From Pseudonocardia sp. (lineage in GTDB: Bacteria > Actinomycetota > Actinomycetes > Mycobacteriales > Pseudonocardiaceae), in the NCBI RefSeq assembly GCF_029263155.1, contig NZ_JAJCYB010000031.1, forward strand, positions 19,296-83,295: a stretch of 64,000 bases of DNA, written 5' to 3'. Positions within the stretch are counted from its first letter, which is position 1, and every line of letters starts with the position of its first letter. The notes under the pieces are model-generated. The model was not told the origin of the DNA. It saw nothing but the letters and a program-made list of their open reading frames with translations, and searched no databases. A program made the translations under genes and the position numbers. Below, one piece after another: positions 26,993 through 36,714 of the stretch.

Positions 26993-27745
26993 CTAAGGTA
27001 CACCGCCGGACCGGCGGTAGCGCAGCAGCAGTGCGTCGGAGTCGACGATCGCGCCGACCAGCGTCATCGGCCGCGGGGGCGACCCGGCGGGGCCGTTCGC
27101 GATCCGGCCGGCCCTGCCGCCTGCGAGGAGCGGGGAGACGGTCAGGCACAGCTCGTCGACGGCGTCCGCGGCCTGCAGCGAGCCGAGCAGGGTCGGGCCG
27201 CCCTCGCACAGCACGCGGTGCAGCCCCCGGCGGGCGAGCTCGCCGAGCAGGGCGTCGGGGGTCAGCCGGTCGAGGACGGCGACGTCGGCTCCGGCGTCGG
27301 TGAGGCGGGCGCGGCGCTGCACCGGGGCCGAGCCGAGGGTCAGCACGATCGGTGGCACCCGCGTGTCGGTGAGCAGCGGCGACGCCGGGTCCAGGTCCGC
27401 GGATCCGGTGACGACGGCGATCGGTGGCGGGGTGTCCCGGCCGCGGGTGTCACGTCGCGCGCCGCGGTACCCCTCCGCCCGCACGGTGCCCGCCCCCACC
27501 AGCACGACCTCGGCCAGTTCGCGGAGCAGCCCGAACACCCGCCGGTCCGCCTCGGAGCCCAGCCCGCCCGAGCGGCCGTCGACCGACACCGCCCCGTCGA
27601 CGCTGCTGACGAAGTTGACCCGGACGTACGGCGCGGCCGGGCTGTCCGGGTAGGCGTAGTGCGCGGCCAGTGCGGCATCGTCGAGCCCGGGGTCGTCGAG
27701 TCCGGGGTCGTCGAGCGGGGCGGGGGACGGCCAGATGCGCTGCAC
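26993..27745 (-). CDS. RibD C-terminal-type pyrimidine reductase
   Basis: NADPH-dependent reductase of the riboflavin/dihydrofolate-reductase-like fold, 250 residues. Family motifs: VRVNFVSSVDGAVSVDGRSG (about 57-76), VVLVGAGTVRAEGYRG, and LCEGGPTLLGSL. No deaminase domain and no other riboflavin genes are near, so the true substrate may differ from that of RibD. The N-terminus has a duplicated LDDPG. GTG at 27745 gives a natural start; it is divergent from the siderophore transporter. Confidence -1.
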   Translation of the reverse strand: MQRIWPSPAPLDDPGLDDPGLDDAALAAHYAYPDSPAAPYVRVNFVSSVDGAVSVDGRSGGLGSEADRRVFGLLRELAEVVLVGAGTVRAEGYRGARRDTRGRDTPPPIAVVTGSADLDPASPLLTDTRVPPIVLTLGSAPVQRRARLTDAGADVAVLDRLTPDALLGELARRGLHRVLCEGGPTLLGSLQAADAVDELCLTVSPLLAGGRAGRIANGPAGSPPRPMTLVGAIVDSDALLLRYRRSGGVP

Positions 27746-27823
27746 CCGCCCATCCCAGCACGGCCGGTGCGGTTCGGCGCGCGACGGCCGGGTCGGTGGG
27801 AGGAACACGACAGGGGTAGGACA

Positions 27824-27842
27824 CTAGGCGAGGCTCACCTAT
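27824..27842 (+). promoter_or_regulatory. DtxR/IdeR-type iron box
   Basis: CTAGGCGAGGCTCACCTAT matches the 19-bp iron-box consensus TTAGGTTAGGCTAACCTAA at 14 of 19 positions and keeps its dyad symmetry. It lies 43 bp before the first permease gene. By knowledge of the family, iron-loaded IdeR/DmdR would block this promoter, so the transporter is probably expressed under iron starvation. Confidence -1.
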
Positions 27843-27884
27843 GGTGAGCACAGCACACCCACCAGGACGCCGAGGAGACCGCAC

Positions 27885-28943
27885 GTGAGTACGGCAACCC
27901 GGGCGCCGGTCACCACCGGGCCGGTACCCGGCCGTGCCCGTCGCTCGCTGCGCGCGCGCCGGACGGCCGGACTCGCGCTGCTGCTGGCCGCGCTGACGGC
28001 GTGCGCGCTGCTGTCGGTCGCGGTGGGGGCCAAGCCGATCCCCCTCGACGTCGTGTGGAACGCCCTCGTGGCCCCCACCGGCACCGAGGACGACATCGTC
28101 GTGCGTGCCCTGCGCATCCCCCGCACCGTGCTGGGCCTGGTCGTCGGAGCCGCGCTGGGCCTGGCCGGAGCGCTGATCCAGGGCCACACGCGCAACCCGC
28201 TCGCCGATCCGGGCATCCTCGGGGTCAACGCCGGCGCCGCGTTCCTCGTCGTCGTCGGGATCTACGTCTTCGGGGTCACCGAACCGCTCGGCTACGTCTG
28301 GTTCGCCTTCGCCGGGGCCGCCGTCGCGAGCGTCGCGGTCTTCGTGCTCGGCTCGGTCGGCCGGGGCGGGCCCACGCCGGTGACGCTGGCGCTGGCCGGT
28401 GCGGCGCTGTCCGCCCTGCTCGGTGCGCTTACCTCGGCGGTGATCCTCATCGACGTGGCCACGCTCGACGCGTACCGGTTCTGGGCCGTCGGCTCGCTGG
28501 CCGGTCGCGACGGGCAGGTGCTCACCCACGTCGTCTGGTTCCTCGCCGCGGGCGCGCTGATCGCGCTGGCGAGCGCGCCCGCGCTGAACGCCCTGTCGCT
28601 GGGCGACGACGTGGCGCGCAGCCTGGGCCACTCGGTCAAGCGCACCCGGGTCACGGGCATCGTCGCGATCACGCTGCTCGCCGGCGGGGCCACGGCGGCC
28701 TGCGGGCCGATCGCGTTCGTCGGGCTGGTCGTGCCGCACGTCGTCCGGACGTTCACCGGACCGGACTACCGCTGGCTGCTCCCGGCCTCGGCGCTGTCGG
28801 GATCGGTGCTCCTGCTGCTCGGCGACGTGATCGGCCGCATCGTGGTGCGGCCCGGGGAACTGCAGGTCGGCATCGTGCTCGCGCTGGTCGGCGCGCCGTT
28901 CTTCATCTACCTGGTGCGCAAGCGGAAGATGGTGCACATCTGA
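27885..28943 (+). CDS. Iron-siderophore ABC permease 1 (FecCD family)
   Basis: Integral membrane permease of 352 residues, about nine to ten helices, with the BtuC/FecCD signatures GALIQGHTRNPLADPGILGV and ACGPIAFVGLVVPHVVR; the latter includes the loop that contacts the ATPase. GTG start. It forms an operon with the second permease and the ATPase. No substrate-binding lipoprotein is encoded in the unit, so a separate one must serve it. Confidence -1.
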   Translation: MSTATRAPVTTGPVPGRARRSLRARRTAGLALLLAALTACALLSVAVGAKPIPLDVVWNALVAPTGTEDDIVVRALRIPRTVLGLVVGAALGLAGALIQGHTRNPLADPGILGVNAGAAFLVVVGIYVFGVTEPLGYVWFAFAGAAVASVAVFVLGSVGRGGPTPVTLALAGAALSALLGALTSAVILIDVATLDAYRFWAVGSLAGRDGQVLTHVVWFLAAGALIALASAPALNALSLGDDVARSLGHSVKRTRVTGIVAITLLAGGATAACGPIAFVGLVVPHVVRTFTGPDYRWLLPASALSGSVLLLLGDVIGRIVVRPGELQVGIVLALVGAPFFIYLVRKRKMVHI

Positions 28944-28959
28944 TGGCCCGGACGCGACG

Positions 28960-30048
28960 ATGGTGAGCGCGATCGAGCGGCCTCCCGTCCGCGTACCCGG
29001 CCGCCCGGCCCTGCGGCGGGGCCGGTTCTCCGTGGTGTGGCGCCCGCGCACGGTCGCGGTGCTGGTGGGGACCGCGCTGCTGCTGCTCGCCGCCCTGGTC
29101 GTCAACATCGGCCGCGGCGACTTCCCGATCAGCATCGCCGAGGTGGCCTCCGTGCTGCTGGGCGGCGGCGACCGCGGGCAGCAGTTCATCGTGCTCGACC
29201 TGCGCCTGCCCCAGTCGCTCACCGGTGCGCTCGTCGGGGGCGCGCTCGCCGTGTCGGGGGCGATCACCCAGTCCATCGCCCGCAACCCCCTGGCCAGCCC
29301 GGACATCATCGGCATCACGATGGGCGCCAGCGCCACGGCGGTGTTCGTGATCGTGCTCGGCGGCGGCTTCGGGGTCGTCGGCGGTTTCCTGGCCTCGGTC
29401 GGGCTGCCGATCGCCGCGCTGATCGGCGGCCTGGTCACGGCGTTCGTCATCTACGGGCTCGCGTGGCGGCGCGGGATCCAGGGATACCGGCTGGTGCTGG
29501 TCGGCATCGGCATCAACGCGATGCTGCTGGCGGTCGTGCAGTGGCTGCTCGTCGTCGCCGAGATCTACGAGGCCGCCCGGGCCACCGTCTGGCTCACCGG
29601 CAGCCTCAACGCCCGCGGCTGGGAGCACGTCGTGCCGGTCGGCCTGGCGCTGGTCGTGCTGGTGCCCGCCGCGCTCGTGCTCGCCCACTCGCTCGCCGCG
29701 CTCCAGTTCGGCGACGACACCGCGCGCGGCCTGGGCCTGCGGGTGGACCGGGCGCGCACCGCGCTGCTGCTGGTCGCGGTCGGGCTGGCCGCCGTCGCCA
29801 CCTCCTCGGCGGGTCCCATCGCGTTCGTGGCGCTGGTCGCCCCGCAGATCGCGCAGCGGCTCGTCGGTGCGGCCCGGCCGCCCATCGCGGCGTCGCTGCT
29901 GGTGGGGGCGGCGCTCACCGTCGTCTCCGACGTCGTGGCCCGCACCGCGTTCGCGTCGCCGCTGCCCGTCGGGATCGTCACCGCCGTCCTGGGCGCGCCC
30001 TACCTGCTCTACCTGCTCGCCCGACAAGGCCGGGAGGCCCGCGCATGA
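28960..30048 (+). CDS. Iron-siderophore ABC permease 2 (FecCD family)
   Basis: 362-residue paralog of the preceding permease. Signatures: [20 protein letters not shown] and [19 protein letters not shown]. The first ~35 residues are basic and cytoplasmic. ATG at 28960; the stop overlaps the ATPase start (ATGA). With permease 1 it would form the heterodimeric membrane channel. Confidence -1.
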   Translation: MVSAIERPPVRVPGRPALRRGRFSVVWRPRTVAVLVGTALLLLAALVVNIGRGDFPISIAEVASVLLGGGDRGQQFIVLDLRLPQSLTGALVGGALAVSGAITQSIARNPLASPDIIGITMGASATAVFVIVLGGGFGVVGGFLASVGLPIAALIGGLVTAFVIYGLAWRRGIQGYRLVLVGIGINAMLLAVVQWLLVVAEIYEAARATVWLTGSLNARGWEHVVPVGLALVVLVPAALVLAHSLAALQFGDDTARGLGLRVDRARTALLLVAVGLAAVATSSAGPIAFVALVAPQIAQRLVGAARPPIAASLLVGAALTVVSDVVARTAFASPLPVGIVTAVLGAPYLLYLLARQGREARA

Positions 30049-30881
30049 CGACCATCGTCCCCCCCGCAACCGTCCCTCCCGCGGTCGACGTCGTCCGGCT
30101 GCGGGCCGACCGGGTCAGCCTGGGATACGGCGACCGGACCGTCGTCGACGGGCTGGACCTCGACGTCGTCGCCGGCACGGTCACCGCGGTCATCGGACCC
30201 AACGGCTGCGGCAAGTCGACGCTGCTGCGGGCGCTGGGCCGGTTGCTGCGGCCCAGCTCGGGGCACGTGCTGCTGGACGGCAAGCGCATCGACAGGATGG
30301 CCACCCGCGAGGTCGCCACCGTCCTCGGCGTGCTCCCGCAGGCGCCGATCGCGCCCGAGGGGCTCACGGTCGCCGACCTGGTGGCCCGCGGCCGGCACCC
30401 GCACCAGGCCTGGTACCGGCAGTGGTCCAGCGACGACGAGGAGGCCGTCCACCAGGCCCTGGAGTGGACGGGGATGCTCGACCTCGCCGAGCGCCCGGTC
30501 GACGAGCTCTCCGGGGGGCAGCGCCAGCGGGCCTGGATCTCGATGGCGCTGGCCCAGGGCACCGACCTGCTGCTGCTCGACGAGCCCACCACCTTCCTCG
30601 ACCTCGCCCACCAGGTCGACGTGCTCGACCTCGTGCACCGCCTGCACACCGAGGCCGGGCGCACCGTCGTCATGGTGCTGCACGACCTCAACCTGGCCGC
30701 CCGCTACGCCGACCGGCTGGTGGCCATGCGCGACGGCCGGATCGTCGCCTGCGGCCCGCCGCAGGAGGTCATCACCGAGGACCTGCTGCGCGAGGTGTTC
30801 GGCCTCGACGCCCGCGTCATCGCCGACCCGGTGGCCGGGACGCCGCTGGTCGTGCCGATCGGGGCCCGACCGGTCGGCTGA
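30045..30881 (+). CDS. Iron-siderophore ABC ATPase (FepC/FhuC type)
   Basis: 278 residues. Walker [13 protein letters not shown]-loop in LGVLPQAP, signature [15 protein letters not shown], Walker [14 protein letters not shown] and the H-loop in [15 protein letters not shown] are all intact. It powers ferric-siderophore import with the two permeases. Overlaps permease 2 by four bases. Followed by a new unit 97 bp downstream. Confidence -1.
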   Translation: MTTIVPPATVPPAVDVVRLRADRVSLGYGDRTVVDGLDLDVVAGTVTAVIGPNGCGKSTLLRALGRLLRPSSGHVLLDGKRIDRMATREVATVLGVLPQAPIAPEGLTVADLVARGRHPHQAWYRQWSSDDEEAVHQALEWTGMLDLAERPVDELSGGQRQRAWISMALAQGTDLLLLDEPTTFLDLAHQVDVLDLVHRLHTEAGRTVVMVLHDLNLAARYADRLVAMRDGRIVACGPPQEVITEDLLREVFGLDARVIADPVAGTPLVVPIGARPVG

Positions 30882-30977
30882 CCGGGCGGCCCGCCGATCG
30901 CGCTCCGTCACCGTCACCCGCACGGTGCGGTCGGGGTGTGCCACCATGGCGCCGCGACGACCGATGAGGAGCCGCTG

Positions 30978-31814
30978 ATGGCCACATCCGAGGCCGGACC
31001 GGCGCACCCGGCGCTGGCCCACGAGGGGGCCTGGACCGAGGACGCCTACCTGGCGTTGCCCGGGGACCGCCGCGTGGAGCTCGTGGACGGGAGCCTGCTC
31101 GTCGCGCCCACCACCGACGGCGGGCACGACCGTGCCGTCGCCGCCGTCCGGGCCGCGGTGGAAGCGGCCCTGCCGGCCGGGCTGGTGGTCGACGGCCCGA
31201 CGGCGCTGCGCCTGTCGCCCGGCCGGATCCTCGTCCCCGACCTGGTGATCTCCGCGCGTCCCGGGCCGGACACCGCAGGTGACGAGCCGGCAGGCCGGGT
31301 CGGGCCGGTGCGGGACAGCTCGGTGGCGCTGCTCGTGATCGACGTCGTCGGCCGGGGCAACGGCGTGGCCGACCGCTGGTTCAAGCCGCAGCTCTACGCG
31401 GGCAGCCGCATCCCCTACGCCCTGCTCGTCGACCACGACGCCCCGTTCGCGGCCGGCAACATGCTCATCGGCGGCCGCTACCACGAGTACGCGAGCGCCG
31501 AGGCGGGCGAGGTCCTGACGCTGGAGGAGCCGTTCGCGCTGGAGCTGGACCTCGCCGCACTGGACACCGGGGCGGGGGGACCGGCGGAAGCCGCCGCGCA
31601 CGACCCCGCCGCGCACGACCGACCGGGTGCGGCCGACGGCGGTGGCCCGCGTGGCCCGGATCCCGAGGGGCCGGACGCCGGAGAGCCACACGCCGACGGG
31701 TCGGATGCCGGGAACCCCGACTTCCCGGGCCCCCCGGCCGCAACGGTCGACGCCGCGACGACCGATCCCGCCCTGCCTCGTCACGACCCGGCGACGGACC
31801 CGCTCATCCGCTGA
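30978..31814 (+). CDS. Uma2/DUF820 family protein with disordered tail
   Basis: 278 residues. The N-terminal ~190 residues form a DUF820/Uma2 fold related to PD-(D/E)XK nucleases: RVELVDGSLLVAPTTDG, RILVPDLVIS and SVALLVIDVVGRGNGVADRW carry the acidic positions of the core. The last ~80 residues are Pro/Asp/Ala-rich and probably disordered. Nuclease activity has not been shown for most members. ATG at 30978 after GAGGAG. Confidence -1.
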   Translation: MATSEAGPAHPALAHEGAWTEDAYLALPGDRRVELVDGSLLVAPTTDGGHDRAVAAVRAAVEAALPAGLVVDGPTALRLSPGRILVPDLVISARPGPDTAGDEPAGRVGPVRDSSVALLVIDVVGRGNGVADRWFKPQLYAGSRIPYALLVDHDAPFAAGNMLIGGRYHEYASAEAGEVLTLEEPFALELDLAALDTGAGGPAEAAAHDPAAHDRPGAADGGGPRGPDPEGPDAGEPHADGSDAGNPDFPGPPAATVDAATTDPALPRHDPATDPLIR

Positions 31815-31843
31815 CGACGCGGGCCTGGCCTAGGGTGGGGATC

Positions 31844-32704
31844 ATGGCCAGGAACGGATCCACCCCGGGGGTGCGCGCGGCGCTGCGGGTGCCCGACGGG
31901 TTCGACCTCGCCGCGATCGACCCCCGCGCCCGGCCCGTCGGGCCCCGGGACAAGTCCGCGGCGGCCGGGCAGATGGTCGATCTCGCCGCGACGCTCGACA
32001 CCCTCCAGGAGGCCCTCTACGCCGAGGCGTCGGGCGGGGGTGACCGCTCGGTGCTGCTGGTCCTGCAGGGCATGGACACCTCGGGCAAGGGCGGGGTGAT
32101 CCGCCACGTCGCAGGCCTGGTCAACCCGCAGGGTGTGAAGATCGCGTCGTTCACGCGGCCCACCGCCGAGGAGCGCGCCCACCACTTCCTGTGGCGCGTG
32201 CGGCCGAAGGCGCCCGGACCGGGCCGGATCGGCGTGTTCGACCGCTCGCACTACGAGGACGTCCTCATCGCCCGCGTCGACGCGCTGGTGCCCGAGGACG
32301 TCTGGCGCGGCCGGTACGCCGAGATCGTCGCGTTCGAGTCGGAGCTGGCGGCCGCCGGCACCACGATCGTCAAGTGCATGCTGCACATCTCGCCCGCGGA
32401 GCAGGCCGAGCGCCTGATCGCGCGCCTCGACGAGCCGGCGAAGCGGTGGAAGTACCACCCCGCCGACGTCGACGCGCGCCGCAGGTGGCCCGCCTACCAG
32501 CAGGCCTACGCCGACGCCCTGCGGCACACCGACACCGACGCTGCACCGTGGTACGTGGTGCCGTCGGACCGCAAGTGGTACCGGAACTGGGCGGTCGCCT
32601 CGATCCTCACCGAGACCCTCGTCGACCTCGACCCGCAGTTCCCGCCCACCGACATCGACGTCGCCGCCGAGCGCGCCCGCGTGCGGGACAGCGTGGTCGC
32701 GTGA
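31844..32704 (+). CDS. ppk2: Polyphosphate kinase 2 family
   Basis: 286 residues. PPK2-type phosphotransferase using polyphosphate and nucleotides. Walker A-like QGMDTSGKGGVIRH, Walker B-like VFDRSHYEDVL and lid arginines (EPAKRWKYHPAD) are present, as in class I single-domain PPK2. The preferred nucleotide cannot be told. ATG with GGGTGGGG ahead. Its stop overlaps the GTG of the lipoprotein gene. Confidence -1.
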   Translation: MARNGSTPGVRAALRVPDGFDLAAIDPRARPVGPRDKSAAAGQMVDLAATLDTLQEALYAEASGGGDRSVLLVLQGMDTSGKGGVIRHVAGLVNPQGVKIASFTRPTAEERAHHFLWRVRPKAPGPGRIGVFDRSHYEDVLIARVDALVPEDVWRGRYAEIVAFESELAAAGTTIVKCMLHISPAEQAERLIARLDEPAKRWKYHPADVDARRRWPAYQQAYADALRHTDTDAAPWYVVPSDRKWYRNWAVASILTETLVDLDPQFPPTDIDVAAERARVRDSVVA

Positions 32705-33186
32705 CCGGGCGGGCGAGGTCGGCCGATCCCGGCGCGGCGCTGCAGCGGCGGCGAGCGCGGGTGGCCGGGGCCGTCGCCGCGGTGGCGGTGCTCGCCGGGT
32801 GCGCCGCTCCGGGGCCCGCCGGGCCCACCGCGTCCCCAGCCCCGTCCGCCGCCCCCGTCCCGGAGGACGTGGTGTGCGCGCAGTACACCGGTGGCGAATC
32901 GCTCGTGCGCCGCACCGCGGAGTCGCTGGAACGGATGCCGGTGCTCCCGGCCGCGCTCGCGCTGGTGCTGTTCGACACGCGTCAGGTGGCGTCGACGCCG
33001 GGGGTGCGCGACCCCGAGCTGCAGGCCGCGCAGGACGAGATCGTCGCCGCCATCGACGACCTCGACGCCCAGGGACGGGAGCTGGTCGGCCCGGACGGCG
33101 ACCCCGCCGGCACCGCCGTGCAGCTCGACGCGGCCCGCATCCTGGCCGCGGTCGCGGAGATCGAGCGGATCTGCGCCGCCCGCTGA
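32701..33186 (+). CDS. Small lipoprotein, unknown function
   Basis: 161 residues. A basic N-terminus, hydrophobic helix and lipobox VLAGC (Cys near residue 34) mark it as a lipoprotein, followed by a Pro/Ala linker and a helical domain with two Cys (VVCAQYTGG and ERICAAR) that may form a disulfide. Overlaps ppk2 by four bases. No recognisable family. Confidence -1.
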   Translation: MTGRARSADPGAALQRRRARVAGAVAAVAVLAGCAAPGPAGPTASPAPSAAPVPEDVVCAQYTGGESLVRRTAESLERMPVLPAALALVLFDTRQVASTPGVRDPELQAAQDEIVAAIDDLDAQGRELVGPDGDPAGTAVQLDAARILAAVAEIERICAAR

Positions 33187-33189
33187 TCC

Positions 33190-34350
33190 TCAGCTGGTCA
33201 GGGACCGGCCGATGATCTCCTTCATGATCTCGTTGGTCCCGCCGTAGATCGACTGCACCCGGGAGTCCACGAACGCCTTCGCGATCGGGTACTCCAGCAT
33301 GTAGCCGTACCCGCCGTGCAGCTGCACGCAGCGGTCCACCACGCGCTTGAGCACGTCCGACGCCCACCACTTGGCCTTCGCGGCGTCGGGGATCGACAGC
33401 CTGCCCGCCACGTGCTCGGACAGGCAGCGGTCCACGAACACCTGCGTGATCGTGACCTCGGTGTCCATCTCGGCCAGCTCGAAGCGGGTGTTCTGGAACG
33501 CCGACACCGGCTTGCCGAACGCCGTGCGCTCCTTGGTGTACTCCAGCGTGTGCTGCAGCGCCGCCGCCGCGCCCGCGACCGAGCCGACGGCGATCGAAAG
33601 CCGCTCCTGCGCGAGGTTCTGCATGAGGTAGACGAAGCCCTGGCCGAGCTCGCCGAGCACGTTCTCCTTCGGCACGCGGACGTCGGTGAACGACAGCTCC
33701 GCGGTGTCCTGCGCCTTCATCCCGACCTTGTCCAGCCGCCTGCCGCGCTCGAACCCCTCCATCCCGCGCTCGACGACGAGCAGGCTGAAGCCGCGGCTGC
33801 CGGCGTCGGTGTCGGTCTTCGCGACCACGATGACGAGGTCGGCGAGGATGCCGTTGGTGATGAAGGTCTTGGAGCCGTTGAGGATCCAGTCGCCGTCGGC
33901 GTCCTGCCGGGCCGTGGTCTGGATGCCCTGCAGGTCGCTGCCCGTGCCGGGCTCGGTCATCGCGATGGCGGTGATGGTCGCGCCCGAGCAGAAGCCGGGC
34001 AGCCAGCGCTGCTTCTGCTCGTCGCTGGCCAGCCGCAGCAGGTAGGGGGCGACCACGTCGTTCTGCAGCGGGAAGCCGATGCCCGAGGCCCCGGCGTAGG
34101 ACAGCTCCTCGAGCAGCACGGCGTTGTAGCGGAAGTCCTCGACCCCGCCGCCGCCGTACTCCTCGGGGACGTCGGTGCCCAGCAGGCCCGCCGCGCCCGC
34201 GGCGAGCCACACCTCGCGGCTGACCTGACCGTCGGACTCCCACTGCTCGTGGAAGGGCGTCACCTCCTTCGCGACGAAGGTGCGGGCCAGGTCGCGGAAC
34301 GCGTCGTGCTCGGCGTCGAAGATGTCGCGCTGCATGGGCGGAAGTGTCAC
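33190..34350 (-). CDS. Acyl-CoA dehydrogenase
   Basis: FAD enzyme that introduces the alpha-beta double bond in acyl-CoA. 386 residues with the family blocks AIAMTEPGTGSDLQGI (FAD/substrate), WILNGSKTFITNG, the AFGKPVSAFQNTRF segment and the C-terminal YGGTNEIMKEIIGRSL. The Gly in YGGTN, where many short-chain enzymes have the catalytic Glu, suggests the long-chain or isovaleryl type, in which the Glu lies on another helix. GTG 34350 chosen; ATG 34335 possible. Divergent from the hydrolase gene, 32 bp away. Confidence -1.
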   Translation of the reverse strand: MTLPPMQRDIFDAEHDAFRDLARTFVAKEVTPFHEQWESDGQVSREVWLAAGAAGLLGTDVPEEYGGGGVEDFRYNAVLLEELSYAGASGIGFPLQNDVVAPYLLRLASDEQKQRWLPGFCSGATITAIAMTEPGTGSDLQGIQTTARQDADGDWILNGSKTFITNGILADLVIVVAKTDTDAGSRGFSLLVVERGMEGFERGRRLDKVGMKAQDTAELSFTDVRVPKENVLGELGQGFVYLMQNLAQERLSIAVGSVAGAAAALQHTLEYTKERTAFGKPVSAFQNTRFELAEMDTEVTITQVFVDRCLSEHVAGRLSIPDAAKAKWWASDVLKRVVDRCVQLHGGYGYMLEYPIAKAFVDSRVQSIYGGTNEIMKEIIGRSLTS

Positions 34351-34382
34351 ATACCCGCAAGTAACTTCGCTATCGTCGCGCC

Positions 34383-35474
34383 GTGAGCATCGTGGGGTGG
34401 GTCCCGTCCGTGGCGTCCAACGTCGTGGACAAGGCGGTGCACGGCGGCGTCGCCGATCTCACGCGGATGCCGCGCACGGCGCTGGTCGGCTCGCCCGACG
34501 CGGTCCTCTACCGCTACGACCCCGCGCCCGGCGTGCAGCCGCTCGACGCGCCCCCCGTGCTCCTGGTCCCACCGCTGGGGGCGCCCGACTTCGCCTACGA
34601 CCTGCGCCGCGGCTGCTCGCTCGTCGAGCACCTGGTCACGGCCGGGCGCACCGTGTACCTCGTCGCCTACGGGCGGATCACGTTCGCCGACCGGCGACTG
34701 GGCATGGAGCACTGGGTGGACGACGTCGTGCCGCGGGCCGTGCGCGACACCTGCGCCGACAGCGGGGCCGAGGGCGTCGACCTGCTGGGCTGGTCGCTCG
34801 GCGGCATCTTCTGCATGCTCGCCGCTGCAGCCGATCCCGCGCTGCCCGTGCACAGCCTCACGGTGATCGGCAGCCCGGTGGACATCGCGGCGGTGCCGCT
34901 GGTCGCGCCGCTGCGCCCCCTCGCCGAGCTCACCGGCGGCCACGGGCTCTCGGTGGTCTACCAGGCGATCGGGAGTTTCCCCGCGCCGGTGGTGAGCTGG
35001 ATCTTCCAGCTCACCGCGGTCGACAAGCTGCTCACCAAACCCCTCACGATCCTCTCGCGCCTGGACGACCGTGACTGCCTGGCCCAGATCGAGGCCGTCG
35101 ACCACCTGATGAACAACATGCACGGCTACCCCGGCCGCGTGTTCGGCCAGATCTACCACCTGCTGCTGCGCAGCAACGATCTCGCCGAGGGCACCATCGA
35201 CCTCGCCGGGCGCACGATCGCGCTCAAGGAGATCGGGGTGCCGGTTCTGGTGGTGGGCGGGGAGAACGACGTGATCGCGCCGCTCGCGGCCGTGGAGCGG
35301 GTCGCGGGACTGCTGACGGGCTCGCCCGAGGTGCGCTTCCACCCCGCCCCCGGCGGTCACCTGGGCGTCCTCACCGGGCGCCGCGCCCGCACGAGCACCT
35401 GGACCCACCTCGACCGCTTCCTCACCGACCACGCCACCCCGGCCGGCCGCGGTGGCCCGCCCGCGGAGGCCTGA
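34383..35474 (+). CDS. Alpha/beta hydrolase, PhaC-like
   Basis: 363 residues resembling polyhydroxyalkanoate synthase-like hydrolases (VLLVPPLGAPDFAYDLRRG, region of YRYDP before it). The nucleophile elbow reads GWSLGG, with Ser where true PhaC has Cys, so it is more likely an esterase or acyltransferase than a polymer synthase. Late Asp (GGENDVIAPLAA) and His (PGGHLGVL) complete the triad. GTG start. Lies beside acyl-CoA dehydrogenase, suggesting lipid metabolism. Confidence -1.
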   Translation: MSIVGWVPSVASNVVDKAVHGGVADLTRMPRTALVGSPDAVLYRYDPAPGVQPLDAPPVLLVPPLGAPDFAYDLRRGCSLVEHLVTAGRTVYLVAYGRITFADRRLGMEHWVDDVVPRAVRDTCADSGAEGVDLLGWSLGGIFCMLAAAADPALPVHSLTVIGSPVDIAAVPLVAPLRPLAELTGGHGLSVVYQAIGSFPAPVVSWIFQLTAVDKLLTKPLTILSRLDDRDCLAQIEAVDHLMNNMHGYPGRVFGQIYHLLLRSNDLAEGTIDLAGRTIALKEIGVPVLVVGGENDVIAPLAAVERVAGLLTGSPEVRFHPAPGGHLGVLTGRRARTSTWTHLDRFLTDHATPAGRGGPPAEA

Positions 35475-35541
35475 CCCGGCCACGACCGCCCGGCGGGCGC
35501 GCGTTCGCGCGCTCGCCGGCGCCCTGCGCGCCGCGGGCAGC

Positions 35542-35645
35542 GCGCGAGGCGCGGCTGGGTGCGCGAGGCGCAGCTGGGTGCGCGAGGCGCAGCTGGGTGC
35601 GCGAGGCGCAGCTGGGTGCGCGAGGCGCAGCTGGGCGCGCGAGGA
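35542..35645 (+). repeat. 19-nt tandem repeat array
   Basis: Five copies of GCGCGAGGCGCAGCTGGGT (35542-35636; the first and last differ by one base) plus a partial sixth. It lies in the 222-bp gap between the hydrolase and the aldo/keto reductase gene. 19 is not a multiple of three and the array reads through several frames, so it is not coding. The remaining part of the gap contains the reductase promoter. Confidence -1.
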
Positions 35646-35696
35646 GCGGTCGGGCGCGGCGCGCGCGGCGCCGGCCCACCCGGTATGACTGGGGGC

Positions 35697-36707
35697 ATGC
35701 GCCACGTCGACATCGCCACCGCGAAGCCGTACTCCGTGATCGGGCTGGGCACCTGGCAGTTCGGGTCCCGCGAGTGGGGCTACGGCTCCGACTACGCCGA
35801 CCGGGAAGCCGCGCGGATCGTCGCCCGGGCCCGGGAGCTGGGGATCACCGTGTTCGACACCGCCGAGGTGTACGGCTTCGGGCGCAGCGAGCGCATCCTG
35901 GGAGCGGCGCTGCGCGACAGCGGCGGCACCGAGGACGTCGTCGTGGCGTCCAAGATCTTCCCGGTGCTGCCGACCGCGGCGATCGTCCAGCAGCGCGGCG
36001 TGGCCAGCGCGCAGCGGCTGGGCGTCCGGCGGATCGACCTCTACCAGGTCCACCAGCCCAACCCGGTCGTCTCCGACGCCACCACGATGCGCGGGATGAC
36101 GGCGTTGCGCGACGTCGGCGTGATCGACGAGGTGGGGGTGTCGAACTACTCGCTGACGCGCTGGAAGCGAGCCGAGGCGTCGCTCGCGGGCAGGAGCGCC
36201 GACGCCGGGGGCGCGGGGGGCCGGGTGCTGTCGAACCAGGTGCAGCTGAGCCTCGTCTCGCGCGGGCCGTTGGCGGAGATGTTGCCCTGGGCCCGGCGCA
36301 CCGGGCACGTCGTGATGGCCTGGAGCCCGCTGGCGCAGGGCCTGCTGTCGGGGCGCTACGACGCGGGGCACCGCCCCAGCGGCGGCATCCGGGCCACCAA
36401 CGCGATGTTCCTCCCGGAGAACCTGAACGCGGCCGGGCCGCTGCTCAACACGCTGCGCGACATCGGCAGCGCGCACGACGCCTCGCCCGCCCAGATCGCG
36501 CTGGCCTGGGTGGTGCACTTCCCGAACGTGGTGGCGATCCCGGGGGCGTCGAGCGTGGCTCAGGTGGAGAGCAACGCGGCAGCGGCCGACATCGTGCTGA
36601 CCGCGGACGAGCACTCCGCCCTCACCGCGGCCGCAGAGGCGTTCCAGCCGACCACCGGCATGCAGGCCCTGCCCGCGCTGGTGCGCGGCCGCGGCCGCCG
36701 CGCCTGA
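35697..36707 (+). CDS. Aldo/keto reductase
   Basis: NADPH-dependent oxidoreductase with a TIM barrel, 336 residues. The catalytic tetrad is partly visible: Asp-Tyr in FDTAEVYGFG, Lys in VVVASKIFP, and HQPNP in place of the usual HxP. The coenzyme-binding end ALAWVVHFPNVVAIPGASS is typical. ATG 35697 with GGGGG ahead is chosen over 35685. Substrate unknown. Confidence -1.
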   Translation: MRHVDIATAKPYSVIGLGTWQFGSREWGYGSDYADREAARIVARARELGITVFDTAEVYGFGRSERILGAALRDSGGTEDVVVASKIFPVLPTAAIVQQRGVASAQRLGVRRIDLYQVHQPNPVVSDATTMRGMTALRDVGVIDEVGVSNYSLTRWKRAEASLAGRSADAGGAGGRVLSNQVQLSLVSRGPLAEMLPWARRTGHVVMAWSPLAQGLLSGRYDAGHRPSGGIRATNAMFLPENLNAAGPLLNTLRDIGSAHDASPAQIALAWVVHFPNVVAIPGASSVAQVESNAAAADIVLTADEHSALTAAAEAFQPTTGMQALPALVRGRGRRA

Positions 36708-36714
36708 CCGGATC

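Noticed and set aside
35542..35645. CRISPR-like array
   Set aside because: Units are directly adjacent without spacers, 19 bp long and with no cas genes nearby.
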